From Pelagadaptatus aseana (GTDB lineage Bacteria > Pseudomonadota > Gammaproteobacteria > Pseudomonadales > Cellvibrionaceae), in contig BAABNI010000003.1 in NCBI GenBank assembly GCA_040365065.1, forward strand, positions 124,001-188,000: 64,000 nucleotides of DNA, in the 5' to 3' direction. This document shows positions 15,331 to 25,464 of the stretch, one piece after another. Under the pieces are notes generated by a model. It was not told where the DNA came from. It saw only the letters and a program-made list of their open reading frames with translations, and ran no database searches. Made by a program: the position numbers and the translations under genes. How positions within the stretch are numbered: the stretch's first letter is position 1; the number at the start of each line of letters is the position of its first letter.

Positions 15331-18300
15331 TCAGTGTCTGAATGTTTTCCAGCAAGACCTCTTCCTGATAGGGCTTACCCATATACATGTTCACACCCAG
15401 AGACAGTGCGTGCTCTCTGTGCTTGTCACCGGTTCGCGACGTAATCATGATAATGGGAATGTCTTTCAGGCGACTGCTGGAGCGAATATTTTTAGCCACC
15501 TCGAAACCATCCATGCGCGGCATTTCAATATCCAGCAACATCACATCGGGAATATGGTCCTGCAACATCAGTAGAGCATCGGCACCGTCTTTGGCGGTAT
15601 AGACCTCGTAACCCTCCCGCTCCAGCACCCGGGACGTCACCTTACGAACGGTCACAGAATCATCAACCACCATGACGGTTTTCATGGCTTCGCGGTCTTC
15701 GGCCTGAGGCGACAACAGGATATTACCCGAGTGCTGCTCCAGTGCCGCATCCTGACGAATCATGGCGTGCAGATCGAGAATGATCACAACGCTACCATCA
15801 CCCATCACGGTCGCACCGGACAGGCCAGAGACACGCTTGAATTGTGAGCCGATATTTTTCACCACGATTTCCCGACTGCCCATCAGCATATCCACCTGCA
15901 TGGCTACGGTGTGTTGCGGCGAACGCACCAACACGACCGGCAGCGGCATCGCCTGGCCTTCCAGCTTGGGATAGGCATCGGAGTGCAACAGCTCGCCCAG
16001 GTAACGCACTTCGTAACGCTCACCGGCGTATTCAAACCGGGCATCCGGATTACTGTAGTAGTGCTCCAACTCGAAGGGGCTAACGCGCACAATACCTTCA
16101 ATACTGTTCAACGGAATGGCAAAGCGGTCATCACCCACCCGAACCATCAGGGCGCGGTTAACCGAAACGGTAAATGGCAGGCGCACGGTAAACTCACAAC
16201 CCTGACCTTCCATGGAATTGATATCCATGGAGCCACCCAGCTGTTTGATTTCAGAGTGCACCACATCCAGACCCACACCCCGACCGGAAATCTGGGTTAC
16301 CGCCTCGGCGGTGGAGAAGCCCGCATGCAAAATAAACTGCATGATTTCCCGGTCATTCAGATTGGCGTCGGGTGTCATTAGCCCGCGCTCAATCGCCTTC
16401 TCCCGGATGCGGTCAATACTGACGCCGCGACCATCATCGATTAAACGCAGCACCACATCGCCGCCCTCGCGGCTAAGGCTCAGAACCACCAGACCGGTTT
16501 CAGACTTGCCGGCGGCCAATCGCTCTTCGGGGGATTCGATACCGTGGTCTACGGCATTGCGCAACATGTGTTCCAGCGGCGCAACCATGCGTTCCAGTAC
16601 CGTACGATCCAGCTCACCCTCGACGTTTGCCAGCTCGAAATTGATTTTTTTGTTCAGCTCATTGGAAACCTGCCGCACGATCCGACGCAGTCGTGGCACC
16701 AGCCTTGAAAAAGGTACCATGCGAGAGCGCATCAGGCCTTCCTGCAGCTCGGTGTTAATGCGCGACTGCTGCAGCAACAATGTCTCGGTATCGCGTGTTT
16801 TATCGCTCAACGTGGTCTTCAAATCGAGCAAGTCGGATGCCGATTCGATCAAGGAGCGAGACAACTGCTGCAGCTGCGAGTAGCGGTCCATTTCCAATGG
16901 ATCAAAATCTTCTGACTCGGCCATCTGTTCCTGACGGAACAATACCTGCGCCTCGGTTTCAATATCAAGGCGACGCAGCTGTTCTTGCAAGCGCAGAATA
17001 GTGGAGTCCATTTCCTCAAGAGTGAAGCCCATTTCACTGAGCTGCTCCTCGGTTCGTCCACGGCTGATGGAAGTTTCACCCGCGAGATTAACCAGTTCTT
17101 CGAGCAGCTCCGCAGATACTTTGACTATTTCCTGTGGCGCGCTGCGTTTTACCGCCAGCGCCGCAGCGGCATTGGAACCCGCAACAGCCGCTTGCTTGGC
17201 AGCATCTGCCGGCGATTGCAGCTCACCTTTGGGCTCAGAATCGGTGCCACTGACAACCGGAACATTGTCTTTCGGTTTGAAAGGTACAACCGTCCCCGAC
17301 TCATCGGCCGGAGGCTGCTGGACAGGCGTATCAACCACCTCAACTGTCGCCGCTTTTACCGCCACCTCTTCATGCTCGGTGGTATCGGCTTCAATGGTCA
17401 GCACGCCATTGAGATCAACCCGATTACCGGCAGAGAGAGACTTAACTGTCTCCACGCCCTTTAACAGAACATCCTGATAGCGATGCACCCGGGCAAAGAA
17501 AGCATCATTGACGGCCGTGTTGTCATCGAGGTTAATCAGATAGGTTTCAAAGTTGTGAGCCACATCACCCAGACCCATCATACCGGCAAGACGTGCACCA
17601 CCCTTGAGCGTATGCAGCACCCGCTTCAATTCAGTCAGCGGCTCGCTCAGGGCCCAATCGCCCTCCCAATCGCCCACGAACTGCTCAATTTCTTCCATCA
17701 ATTCGTCGGCTTCTTCGGTAAAGATCTCGACGATATCCAGATCAATATCGTCCGGCAAATCATCTGCCCCAACCAGATTTTGTGGCTCTGGCTCTGGCTC
17801 TGGCTCTGCAGCAATATCCTCAACGGTACTGGTATCAGCCTCCAGTTCGGAATCGGCAATCACATTGATAAACTCTTCGGCGATATCCGAATCAAGCTCC
17901 GGCGATTCTTCTCCTTCCTGAACTGGCGAGCTATCGGAGGATTCCAACTGTGCCTCACTCAAACGCTCCGCCAAATCCTGAAGGTCGGTAATCACCAGTT
18001 CATTGAGCGGCTGTAAGTTTTGTCCTGCGGCAACCGCATTAACCTGATCAAGCAAGGCTTCGTGAGTATCCTGTAACAGGCTGAAATCATCTGATTGCAG
18101 ATGCCGGACATCATCGCCCGCAGATTGATAGACCGCCTCCAGCAATCGACTCATCTGCGCCATCTCCGGTAAACCGGCCTGCTCTGCCCCATTGGCAAGT
18201 GTTTCCAGCTCCTCGATTAATGGAGCCAGTTTTTCTACATCCTCTGGCTGAGATTGCCAGTGATCCAATAATTGATCGACATCCAACAGCAGATCCATGG

Positions 18301-21300
18301 CTTCGGCCATGAATATGGAGAGTAACTTGGGATCCACTGTTTTGGTGCCGGCTTCTGTCTCTTCGCGCTGGCGCAGCATTGGGCCAACCGAGCGGTCTTT
18401 CAGCTCGGCAACGCGGGCCAGAAACTGTTCAAGTCTCGGAATATTAATGGGTTGTGATGTGCGAATCTGCTCCAGTACGGCTTCGGTGTATTCCACTGCG
18501 TCCTTGAGCAGTTGCAGAATGTCTTCGTCGATATTGACCAGATAGGTGCGTAGCTCTTTGACGAAGCGCTCCAGCGGAGTCGCCAATTCGGCCACTGGCA
18601 CAACATCCGCCATATGGGCACTGCCCTTGAGCGTGTGCAAGGCCCGTTGCAAACTCTCACTGGGCGGTAAAAACAACGGAGCCGCTTCGTCCATATCCGT
18701 CAGGAATTCACCCACCGTATTCAGGTGAGTCTCTGCCTCAGACACGAAGATGCTCCAAAGCGCATCTCGCTCTTCATCGGCGTCTTCGTCCGATGCTTCT
18801 TCAGCATCCTGTGCTTGCTCCATGGAACTGTCAGCCAGGGACGCTTCAGAGTCTTTCGCAAATGGCGAACCACCTTCGCGCAATTCATTGGCCGGCACCA
18901 ATTCAGGAGGCACCTCACCCTTAGCCAGTGCATCACCCCACTCACTGAGCTGCTTGATCTGGTCAAGGTGGGGCGTCGCTTCTGCTGCGGCAAAGGCAGC
19001 AATTAATTCAGGCAACAGGGTCCTGACTCGGGTGATCAGGTTGGCCTGAGCACTGTGGGGCTCAACACCGCCATCCATAACCCGATTGAGCATATTTTCA
19101 ATAGCCCAAGCCAACTCGCCAATATCGTTGGCCTGCACCATCCGGCCACTGCCTTTGAGGGTATGGAAAGCACGGCGAAATTCGGTCAGAGCATCTCGAT
19201 CGTCAAAATCTCGGGCCCATTGAGGGAAATACTCGTCAATCGCTTCAAGGACTTCACCGGCCTCTTCAACAAAGATCTCAACAATTTCCGGGTCGACCTC
19301 ATCGGCATCTTCGTCTTCATCCGCAATCGCTTGGCCCATCTCATCGGGCTGGCTGGCTGCCACTGAGTCAGACGACAATTGTTCATCGTCGCTGTCTTCT
19401 GCAGCGGTTTCAGACTCGGTCAAAAGGCCGCCGACATCGGCAATTTCAACAACTTCGCTGTCAATTCCTGAATCATCCAGAGCGTCATCAAACGCCTCTG
19501 CATCCACCAGAAAGCCAGATTGTTCTTCTGCGTCTATTTCAATTTCGATATCAGCTTCAAGCTCAGGGATACCAGGATCGTCATCGTCAGCAACTTCTGG
19601 CAGAGCTTCAATTTCGAAAGATTCAACGTCCGCCATCTTTTCCAGAACCGATTCGGCATCAGCATCACTGTGCTCGTCAGTGCTATCTGTAGAGGCAATG
19701 GCCTTGTAGCCGGAAACCGGGTAGCCAAGAGAAGCCACACTGTTTTCAGCAATCGCCATCAGGCTCTCGCCTTCTTCGTCGGCGTCATCAGCCAAGCGCT
19801 CGAGATAGTACTCAACACTGGAAATGGCATCAGCCAGGGTATCGAGCTGTGCCCAATCCGGGGGACCGTCAGATTCAATCAACTCGCGTTTGATGTAATT
19901 ACTGCAACTCAACAAAATTGAGGATGGGCGAGCCAGAGGGATCATGCTCAGACCACCGCGGGTCTCATTGAGCAGATCCGGCACCATCATCAGATGGGCA
20001 ACATCCCACTGAGACGCGATGTACTCAATGATGGCCTCTTTGGCTTTTTCCAGATCGTTGCGGGCTTCCCGCAGGACCGTCTCCTGGGCATGGCCAATCT
20101 CAATGCGGGCAGTTTTGTCGGCGGAGCTGCCACCAATCACGGCTCTGGACGCAGCCGCTGTCATCGCCGTTAGGCGCTGCTCCATGGAAATCATCTCGCT
20201 GGCGATTCCCATCAATAAATTGGCCGGCGGTTCACCACCCTCCTGATATTCCTCAAGGGACTCAATCTGGGTCAGCACCTGTTGACGCAGATCCGGTATG
20301 CCGATTAACTCAAGGGTATCGGCCACCCGGCGCATGACCGGCAAGGCATCATCAACGGCGGTATGATCACTGCCGGAAATACCTATATCCAGTGCGTGTT
20401 TGATAACTTCCAGCTCATCTTTAAGGGCTGCGACCACAGTTTCCATGGTTTCTGGGTCGAGCAGGCTCTGACTATTGGCACTGAAGTCTTCATCCGGCAA
20501 GGCCTGGCGCACGCCATAGCGCTCTCTGAGCTCTTGGGTTTTTGCCGTAGAAGCATCACTGCCACACAGGTAATAAAGAAAATTCTTGGTCAATGCTTCG
20601 GAATTGTGGCTGTCAAAAGCCGCCTTTCCGCCTTCCTGCAGAACCCGCAACTCCCGATCCAGACGTCGCAACAAAGATTTCAGCGCAATGCTCGGTTCCA
20701 ACAATCCCGCTTCCAGCGCCAGTCCCACCTCCTGAACAATTTCCCAGAGTGGATAACGGGCAGTACCCTGAGCCAGAAAGCCAACCCGGGAAAACACCTT
20801 GTTGAGGTAGCCAATATTTTCTTCGGGGTTGGCATCGCGAATATAGGCCGCCGCCGCATATTGAAACATCTTGCGGAGTTTCTGCAGCATCGATTGCAAC
20901 TGCACTTCATTGTCCAGCGCACCGGCAGGTGCTCCCTGAACATCCTTCATTGCCGACAGGTCAGGAGCAAACAGGCGAGTTTCAGAGAACAGGCGTTCAC
21001 CACGCACCGCGCGTAAATCATTTAACAGCGGTAACAACAGAGTAGGCTCATCCCGACGGGTGACCTTGGTTTGCTCCAGATAGATGGGTAAATGCAGAAT
21101 GGCCCGCATCAACACTTCCAGTGCATCACGCTGATGAGCCACTTTACGATCCATCAGCGACTGGGCCAGTATTTCCATTTCTTCAGCCAACAGCGCGGCA
21201 CCGGCAAATTCAACCATCCGCAAGCTGCCGTGCACCTGATGAATATGGGTCAGGCAAAAACGGATTCGCGTCGAGTCCTCGGGGTTTTCAACATAGGCTT

Positions 21301-21385
21301 CAAGCGCCTGCTGCGCCTGCTGTAAGGTTTCTTCGATTTCGCCTATGACCCATTCAAGGGCTGCATAATTGCGGTTATCTGCCAT
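15320..21385 (-). CDS. chpA: ChpA hybrid histidine kinase, CheA-like, with several Hpt domains and a receiver
   Basis: Core kinase of the type IV pilus chemosensory system, 2021 residues. Phosphotransfer (Hpt) modules: an N-terminal one with His49 (HQVHGS), then three canonical ones with His741 (HTLKGSGRM), His917 (HTLKGSAHM) and His1258 (HTLKGGARL). Around these are about three Hpt-like helical units without His (for example ETRGGLSMI and ETLANGAEQ). Next come the dimerisation region, an ATPase domain near 1600 (LRNAVDHGIE, DDGRGVSI, GRGVGLDVV), a CheW-like domain, and a receiver from about 1901 with acceptor Asp1952 (MLLDIEMPRMDG). Acidic linkers separate the Hpt units. It is shorter than the P. 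aeruginosa protein. chpB follows with overlap. Confidence 0.95.
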   Translation of the reverse strand: MADNRNYAALEWVIGEIEETLQQAQQALEAYVENPEDSTRIRFCLTHIHQVHGSLRMVEFAGAALLAEEMEILAQSLMDRKVAHQRDALEVLMRAILHLPIYLEQTKVTRRDEPTLLLPLLNDLRAVRGERLFSETRLFAPDLSAMKDVQGAPAGALDNEVQLQSMLQKLRKMFQYAAAAYIRDANPEENIGYLNKVFSRVGFLAQGTARYPLWEIVQEVGLALEAGLLEPSIALKSLLRRLDRELRVLQEGGKAAFDSHNSEALTKNFLYYLCGSDASTAKTQELRERYGVRQALPDEDFSANSQSLLDPETMETVVAALKDELEVIKHALDIGISGSDHTAVDDALPVMRRVADTLELIGIPDLRQQVLTQIESLEEYQEGGEPPANLLMGIASEMISMEQRLTAMTAAASRAVIGGSSADKTARIEIGHAQETVLREARNDLEKAKEAIIEYIASQWDVAHLMMVPDLLNETRGGLSMIPLARPSSILLSCSNYIKRELIESDGPPDWAQLDTLADAISSVEYYLERLADDADEEGESLMAIAENSVASLGYPVSGYKAIASTDSTDEHSDADAESVLEKMADVESFEIEALPEVADDDDPGIPELEADIEIEIDAEEQSGFLVDAEAFDDALDDSGIDSEVVEIADVGGLLTESETAAEDSDDEQLSSDSVAASQPDEMGQAIADEDEDADEVDPEIVEIFVEEAGEVLEAIDEYFPQWARDFDDRDALTEFRRAFHTLKGSGRMVQANDIGELAWAIENMLNRVMDGGVEPHSAQANLITRVRTLLPELIAAFAAAEATPHLDQIKQLSEWGDALAKGEVPPELVPANELREGGSPFAKDSEASLADSSMEQAQDAEEASDEDADEERDALWSIFVSEAETHLNTVGEFLTDMDEAAPLFLPPSESLQRALHTLKGSAHMADVVPVAELATPLERFVKELRTYLVNIDEDILQLLKDAVEYTEAVLEQIRTSQPINIPRLEQFLARVAELKDRSVGPMLRQREETEAGTKTVDPKLLSIFMAEAMDLLLDVDQLLDHWQSQPEDVEKLAPLIEELETLANGAEQAGLPEMAQMSRLLEAVYQSAGDDVRHLQSDDFSLLQDTHEALLDQVNAVAAGQNLQPLNELVITDLQDLAERLSEAQLESSDSSPVQEGEESPELDSDIAEEFINVIADSELEADTSTVEDIAAEPEPEPEPQNLVGADDLPDDIDLDIVEIFTEEADELMEEIEQFVGDWEGDWALSEPLTELKRVLHTLKGGARLAGMMGLGDVAHNFETYLINLDDNTAVNDAFFARVHRYQDVLLKGVETVKSLSAGNRVDLNGVLTIEADTTEHEEVAVKAATVEVVDTPVQQPPADESGTVVPFKPKDNVPVVSGTDSEPKGELQSPADAAKQAAVAGSNAAAALAVKRSAPQEIVKVSAELLEELVNLAGETSISRGRTEEQLSEMGFTLEEMDSTILRLQEQLRRLDIETEAQVLFRQEQMAESEDFDPLEMDRYSQLQQLSRSLIESASDLLDLKTTLSDKTRDTETLLLQQSRINTELQEGLMRSRMVPFSRLVPRLRRIVRQVSNELNKKINFELANVEGELDRTVLERMVAPLEHMLRNAVDHGIESPEERLAAGKSETGLVVLSLSREGGDVVLRLIDDGRGVSIDRIREKAIERGLMTPDANLNDREIMQFILHAGFSTAEAVTQISGRGVGLDVVHSEIKQLGGSMDINSMEGQGCEFTVRLPFTVSVNRALMVRVGDDRFAIPLNSIEGIVRVSPFELEHYYSNPDARFEYAGERYEVRYLGELLHSDAYPKLEGQAMPLPVVLVRSPQHTVAMQVDMLMGSREIVVKNIGSQFKRVSGLSGATVMGDGSVVIILDLHAMIRQDAALEQHSGNILLSPQAEDREAMKTVMVVDDSVTVRKVTSRVLEREGYEVYTAKDGADALLMLQDHIPDVMLLDIEMPRMDGFEVAKNIRSSSRLKDIPIIMITSRTGDKHREHALSLGVNMYMGKPYQEEVLLENIQTLIDS
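17783..17806 (+). repeat. four tandem TGGCTC hexamers inside chpA
   Basis: Four exact copies of a 6-bp unit encode an alternating Glu-Pro stretch in an acidic linker of ChpA. Copy-number slippage here would change the linker by two residues per unit without shifting the frame. Confidence 0.85.
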
Positions 21386-21406
21386 TCAGGCATCCCCTCA
21401 TTATAA

Positions 21407-22258
21407 TTATTCGCAGCGCAGGTAGGCCTGCACTCGATTGTCGGCAACTCTCGTCACCAGAGAACTGGACCAATCCACCAGCTCTCCCATACCAATAACC
21501 AAAATCCCACCGGGCTTCAGGCGGGTAACCAGTTCATCCAGAATCTCACGGCGACGCCAGCGGCGAAAATAAATCAGGACATTCTGACAATAGATAATGT
21601 CCATGGGCACCATAGGCACCTTCGCCAAATCCAACAGATTGATTGCGGTAAAACAGATTCGCTGCTGCAAGCCAGAATCGACTTGCCAAAAGCCGGGCTC
21701 AATCTCGCTGAAATATCGCTGAATGTTCTCCTGTGAGATCTTTTCCAGTTTGCGGCTGCTGTAAACCGCTTCTTTTGCCTGCTGCAAAGCCTGCTGACTG
21801 ACATCAGAAGCGGTGATGCTGAACTGCGGTGCAAGCCCGCTGGCTTCAAAACAGTTGTTGAGTTCCATCGCCAGCGAATAGGGCTCCTCCCCGGTGGCAC
21901 AACCCAAACTCCAGACGTCAAAACCACCCTCGAGTGAGCGCTCCGCCATGCGGCGGCGCAGCTCGGAACAGACAAATTCCAGTGAGTCGGGCTCCCTGAA
22001 GAAGCTGGTCTCTCTAACCACCAGCCGATCAATCAGCTGACGCCACTCCATAAGCCCGGGAATACCTTTCTGAATGTAATCAAAGTACTCATCAAAACCG
22101 GTGAACTTCAGCTCTCTGACTCGCCGGGCTATCTGGATTTGCAAAAAACTTCGCTGGTGCGGGGCTACCTGCATACCTATGCGGGATTCCAGCAGTACAC
22201 ACCAGCGCTCAAACTGATCATCGTCCAGCTCAGGAACCGACTGTAACTGCCACCCCAT
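21407..22258 (-). CDS. pilK: CheR-type chemoreceptor methyltransferase, PilK
   Basis: SAM-dependent methylation of PilJ glutamates. 283 residues, CheR family: an N-terminal helical part (RIGMQVAPHQRSFLQIQIARR), then VRETSFFREPDSLEF, the SAM loop VWSLGCATGEEPYSLAMEL, ITASDVSQQALQQAK, and DIIYCQNVLIYFRR. It lies between pilJ and chpA, the position of pilK in Pseudomonas. It starts 21 bp after pilJ's stop and precedes chpA by 21 bp. Confidence 0.93.
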   Translation of the reverse strand: MGWQLQSVPELDDDQFERWCVLLESRIGMQVAPHQRSFLQIQIARRVRELKFTGFDEYFDYIQKGIPGLMEWRQLIDRLVVRETSFFREPDSLEFVCSELRRRMAERSLEGGFDVWSLGCATGEEPYSLAMELNNCFEASGLAPQFSITASDVSQQALQQAKEAVYSSRKLEKISQENIQRYFSEIEPGFWQVDSGLQQRICFTAINLLDLAKVPMVPMDIIYCQNVLIYFRRWRRREILDELVTRLKPGGILVIGMGELVDWSSSLVTRVADNRVQAYLRCE

Positions 22259-22279
22259 ACCGCAAGCTGCCTGCCGCTA

Positions 22280-24409
22280 TTACGCTGGAGAAGCAGTTGG
22301 CTCCTCTTCATCAAGCAGCACATCGTCAAGATCCAGTTCTTCACTGAGGTCGTCGTCAGCGGCCAGATCGATTGGCTCCTCGTCGTTACTCGCCTCTTCG
22401 GGCAGGGTGAAACCGGCCACCGATTCTCGCAGATCCATCGCCATATCAGCCAAACGACCAATCGCGCCAGCTGTCGCACTGGTACCCGCCGAAGTCTGAG
22501 AGGTAATTTCCTGAATAACGTTCATCGTGTTGGAAATGTGGCCTGCAGAGGAAGCCTGCTGACGTGCAGCGTTTGAAATGTTTTGAATCAAGTCGGCCAA
22601 ACTGGCTGATACGCCTTCAATTTCTTCCAGAGCAACACCCGCATCCTGAGCCAGGCGCGCCCCGCGAACCACCTCGGAGGTGGTTTGTTCCATCGAGATT
22701 ACCGCCTCGTTGGTATCGTTCTGAATGGTTTTAACCAGCGCCTCAATCTGCTTGGTTGCCGCAGCAGAACGTTCCGCAAGACGCTGTACCTCATCCGCAA
22801 CTACCGCAAAGCCTCGACCGGCGTCACCTGCCATCGATGCCTGAATAGCGGCGTTAAGTGCCAGAATGTTGGTCTGGTCGGCAATGTCGTTAATCAAAGA
22901 TACGATATCACCAATCTCCTGGGACGATTCACCCAGTCGCTTAATCCGCTTGGAAGTATCCTGAATCTGTTCACGAATGGTATCCATACCGTGAATGGTG
23001 TTCTGCACCACCTTGGAACCGTTGTTTGCGATCGATACCGATCTTTCCGCTACCGCGGCGGATTCCGAGGCGTTGGCCGATACCTGGTCAATGGTCACCG
23101 CCATCTCATTTACCGCGGCTGATGCCCCGGCAATTTCCTGAGCCTGATGCTCGGAAGCTTCGGCCAGATGCAATGCCGTCTGCTGGGTATCCTGTGCCGC
23201 CGTAGATACACTCACGGCCGTTTCATTGATTCGCGATACCAGTACCCGCAGTTGGTCAATGGTGAAGTTAACGGAGTCGGCAATAGCACCGGTGAAATCC
23301 TCGGTTACCGTTGCAGTTGCGGTCAAGTCACCGTCAGCCAAGTCAGCCAGTTCGTCGAGCAAACGCAAAATTGCGCTCTGGTTTTTGTCGTTGGTTTCAC
23401 GGGTTTCCTGCAGACGGCTTCGAGTACCGGAGTACAACTGCACACCAAGCAGAATCAAACAGAGAATAACAAACGCACCCAATACCAGAGTGGTCATATT
23501 GTTGGGCTGGCGAGTTGCGGACAGGCCACCAACTTTATCGGCCAGTTTGCTCAGAGCTTCCTGCAGCAGCGGACCATCATCCAGCAGCGCAATCGATGCC
23601 TGACGCGCTTTAAACAGTGCAGGTGAAGCTTCAAAGATTTCACCGACAGAAGAACTCACAAACTCAAACAGACCATCAATCTCTTCCAGAGATTTAAGCG
23701 CGTCACGGTCGGTGACTCGGGAAATACCCATAGCCAAATCGCCTTTCCGCATGGCGACAACCACCTTTCCGAAAAGGTTGGCATCGAGGTTAAACTGGTC
23801 GGCGGCGTCAGGAGCATCGTCACCACCTCGCAGCATTTTATCCACATTTCGACCAATACGCTCAGCACGCCAGGACTGCTCTTGAGCAACCGCCACCTGA
23901 TTAGCCGGCGCGCGGTTATCCAGCAGAATCTCTACGATATTATTGTGCTCAGCCTGCAGCTCAGGCAGCGACTCGTTCAGGGTTGTCGCTACGTCGTTGA
24001 GGAAGATAATGGTGCCTTTGTTGTCAACAATGGTGCTGGCATTACTCTTTACCCGCTGCCAAATACCGTCATAACCGGAGATCTCCTCTGCCAGTGCTGC
24101 ACGTGAGCGAGCATCAAGATTGGGGGTTTTCGCCCAGGTCTGATCCATCAACTCAATAACATTGCCCAACTCAGAGAAAGCCGCCTCACTGCCCGAGGTC
24201 GCATCGCGCGACAGAGCCGTCAGCCGATAGGACAAAGCCCGCAAATCCGCGGTGTATTGCAATACCTGCTGATCCCGCGACGAATCGCGCTGAACCCATA
24301 CGGCACTGACCACGGTGGCCACCAGAAAACCCAACAGGGCTATAACCAGAACCGTCATGGAACGGTTTTGCCTTACTGTAGAGATAAGGCTCTGGGCGTT
24401 ATTTTTCAT
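22280..24409 (-). CDS. pilJ: PilJ methyl-accepting chemotaxis protein
   Basis: Inner-membrane receptor of the pilus chemosensory array, 709 residues. First TM at about 18-38 (VLVIALLGFLVATVVSAVWV); a periplasmic region of about 270 residues containing PilJ-type helical repeats (RDQQVLQYTADLRALSYRLTALS); second TM near 307-325; a HAMP-like linker (LADLADGDLTATATV); then the signalling hairpin whose tip reads QTNILALNAAIQA. The final 39 residues form a strongly acidic tail. Neighbours are pilI upstream and pilK downstream in the operon. Confidence 0.95.
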   Translation of the reverse strand: MKNNAQSLISTVRQNRSMTVLVIALLGFLVATVVSAVWVQRDSSRDQQVLQYTADLRALSYRLTALSRDATSGSEAAFSELGNVIELMDQTWAKTPNLDARSRAALAEEISGYDGIWQRVKSNASTIVDNKGTIIFLNDVATTLNESLPELQAEHNNIVEILLDNRAPANQVAVAQEQSWRAERIGRNVDKMLRGGDDAPDAADQFNLDANLFGKVVVAMRKGDLAMGISRVTDRDALKSLEEIDGLFEFVSSSVGEIFEASPALFKARQASIALLDDGPLLQEALSKLADKVGGLSATRQPNNMTTLVLGAFVILCLILLGVQLYSGTRSRLQETRETNDKNQSAILRLLDELADLADGDLTATATVTEDFTGAIADSVNFTIDQLRVLVSRINETAVSVSTAAQDTQQTALHLAEASEHQAQEIAGASAAVNEMAVTIDQVSANASESAAVAERSVSIANNGSKVVQNTIHGMDTIREQIQDTSKRIKRLGESSQEIGDIVSLINDIADQTNILALNAAIQASMAGDAGRGFAVVADEVQRLAERSAAATKQIEALVKTIQNDTNEAVISMEQTTSEVVRGARLAQDAGVALEEIEGVSASLADLIQNISNAARQQASSAGHISNTMNVIQEITSQTSAGTSATAGAIGRLADMAMDLRESVAGFTLPEEASNDEEPIDLAADDDLSEELDLDDVLLDEEEPTASPA

Positions 24410-24482
24410 GCTACGTGCTCCTGAACGACGTTGCGTATTATTAAAGTTATTCTATTGCGGTCTGTAGCTCTGGCAGCTGCCA

Positions 24483-25031
24483 TTAAGCCTGAGCCACATC
24501 CATAAAACGAGCATCCTGCTCCAGCAACCTTGGGCTAAACACCCGCCACTCTGAGCCGGCATGGCGATAGCTGCCTGAAACAAACGATGCAACAGACTCA
24601 GGCACATCCTCAGCCTCAGAGGCAAAGGAATCCACAGGAAAATGCTGCATACCAAACACCTGATCGACGATCAGGCCGCTGTAGAGATCCTCGGTTTCCA
24701 ACACCAGAACCCGGCGGGTATTCCGGGCGCCCCGGAGCTTGTCACCGAAGAAAGCCGCCAGATCAAACAGCGGCAACAGGCGACCACGAACGTTGGCCAC
24801 GCCCCGAACCCAGGACTGGACATTGGGGATGCGAGCATGAATGGGAACTTCCAGCATTTCTGCCACTTCTCCCATGGGTGCCACAAAACGTTGCCCCAGC
24901 AATTCAAAGCCAACACCGCTCCAATGCGGCGTAATATCCACCTGAGCAGGCAGACCCTTGGCGGATGCCAGCCCCTGGCGAGAAAGCTCTACCAGCGCCT
25001 GATAAGCCTGGTTGTCGACAGATTCAGCCAT
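24483..25031 (-). CDS. pilI: PilI, CheW-like coupling protein
   Basis: 182-residue adaptor that joins the PilJ receptor to the ChpA kinase. CheW fold: GFELLGQRFVAPMGEVAEML, IPNVQSWVRGVANVRGRLLP, LFDLAAFFGD, then RRVLVLETEDLYSGLIVDQV and a final V-x-FVSGSYRH region. It begins 5 bp after pilH ends, so translation may be coupled. The gene ends 73 bp before pilJ. Confidence 0.93.
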   Translation of the reverse strand: MAESVDNQAYQALVELSRQGLASAKGLPAQVDITPHWSGVGFELLGQRFVAPMGEVAEMLEVPIHARIPNVQSWVRGVANVRGRLLPLFDLAAFFGDKLRGARNTRRVLVLETEDLYSGLIVDQVFGMQHFPVDSFASEAEDVPESVASFVSGSYRHAGSEWRVFSPRLLEQDARFMDVAQA

Positions 25032-25036
25032 GGTGG

Positions 25037-25399
25037 CTACGCCATCACCTCGCCCATAACCTGCAACAGCTGTTTCTCTTCTATGGGCTTGGTCAAATAC
25101 GCCTTGGCCCCCTGACGCAAACCCCAGACCCGATCAGTCTCCTGATCCTTGGTGGTAACAATGATTACCGGGATATGGCTGGTTTCCGCCGCTTTGGTCA
25201 GCTGCCTGGTTGCCTGAAAGCCGTTCAGCCCCGGCATCACAACATCCATCAACACCAACTCTGGTAACTCCTGCTTGGCAGTTGCCACCCCTTTCTCGCC
25301 ATTATCAGCCGAGATAACGGTGTGACCATTCTTTTCCAGAATGCTGGTCAACTTATGAGTTTCGGTGGGGGAACCATCAACGATTAGTACCTTCGCCAT
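25037..25399 (-). CDS. pilH: PilH single-domain response regulator, altered Mg site
   Basis: 120-residue stand-alone receiver of the twitching-chemotaxis system, thought to act with PilG on the pilus motors or as a phosphate sink. Acceptor Asp52 (LVLMDVVMPGLNGFQAT), the switch Thr in PVIIVTTKDQ and Lys in LTKP are present and the sequence is close to Pseudomonas PilH. The acidic pair that binds Mg is changed: the N-terminus reads LIVDGSPTE, with Gly9 (codon GGT) where receivers normally have a second Asp. This could weaken phosphorylation. It follows pilG by 65 bp. Confidence 0.93.
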   Translation of the reverse strand: MAKVLIVDGSPTETHKLTSILEKNGHTVISADNGEKGVATAKQELPELVLMDVVMPGLNGFQATRQLTKAAETSHIPVIIVTTKDQETDRVWGLRQGAKAYLTKPIEEKQLLQVMGEVMA

Positions 25400-25464
25400 G
25401 GTTGCCTCAAATGTTTAGTTAGTGTTTCCGGCTCATTTGCCGATAAGGAAATTTTACCCGCGCG

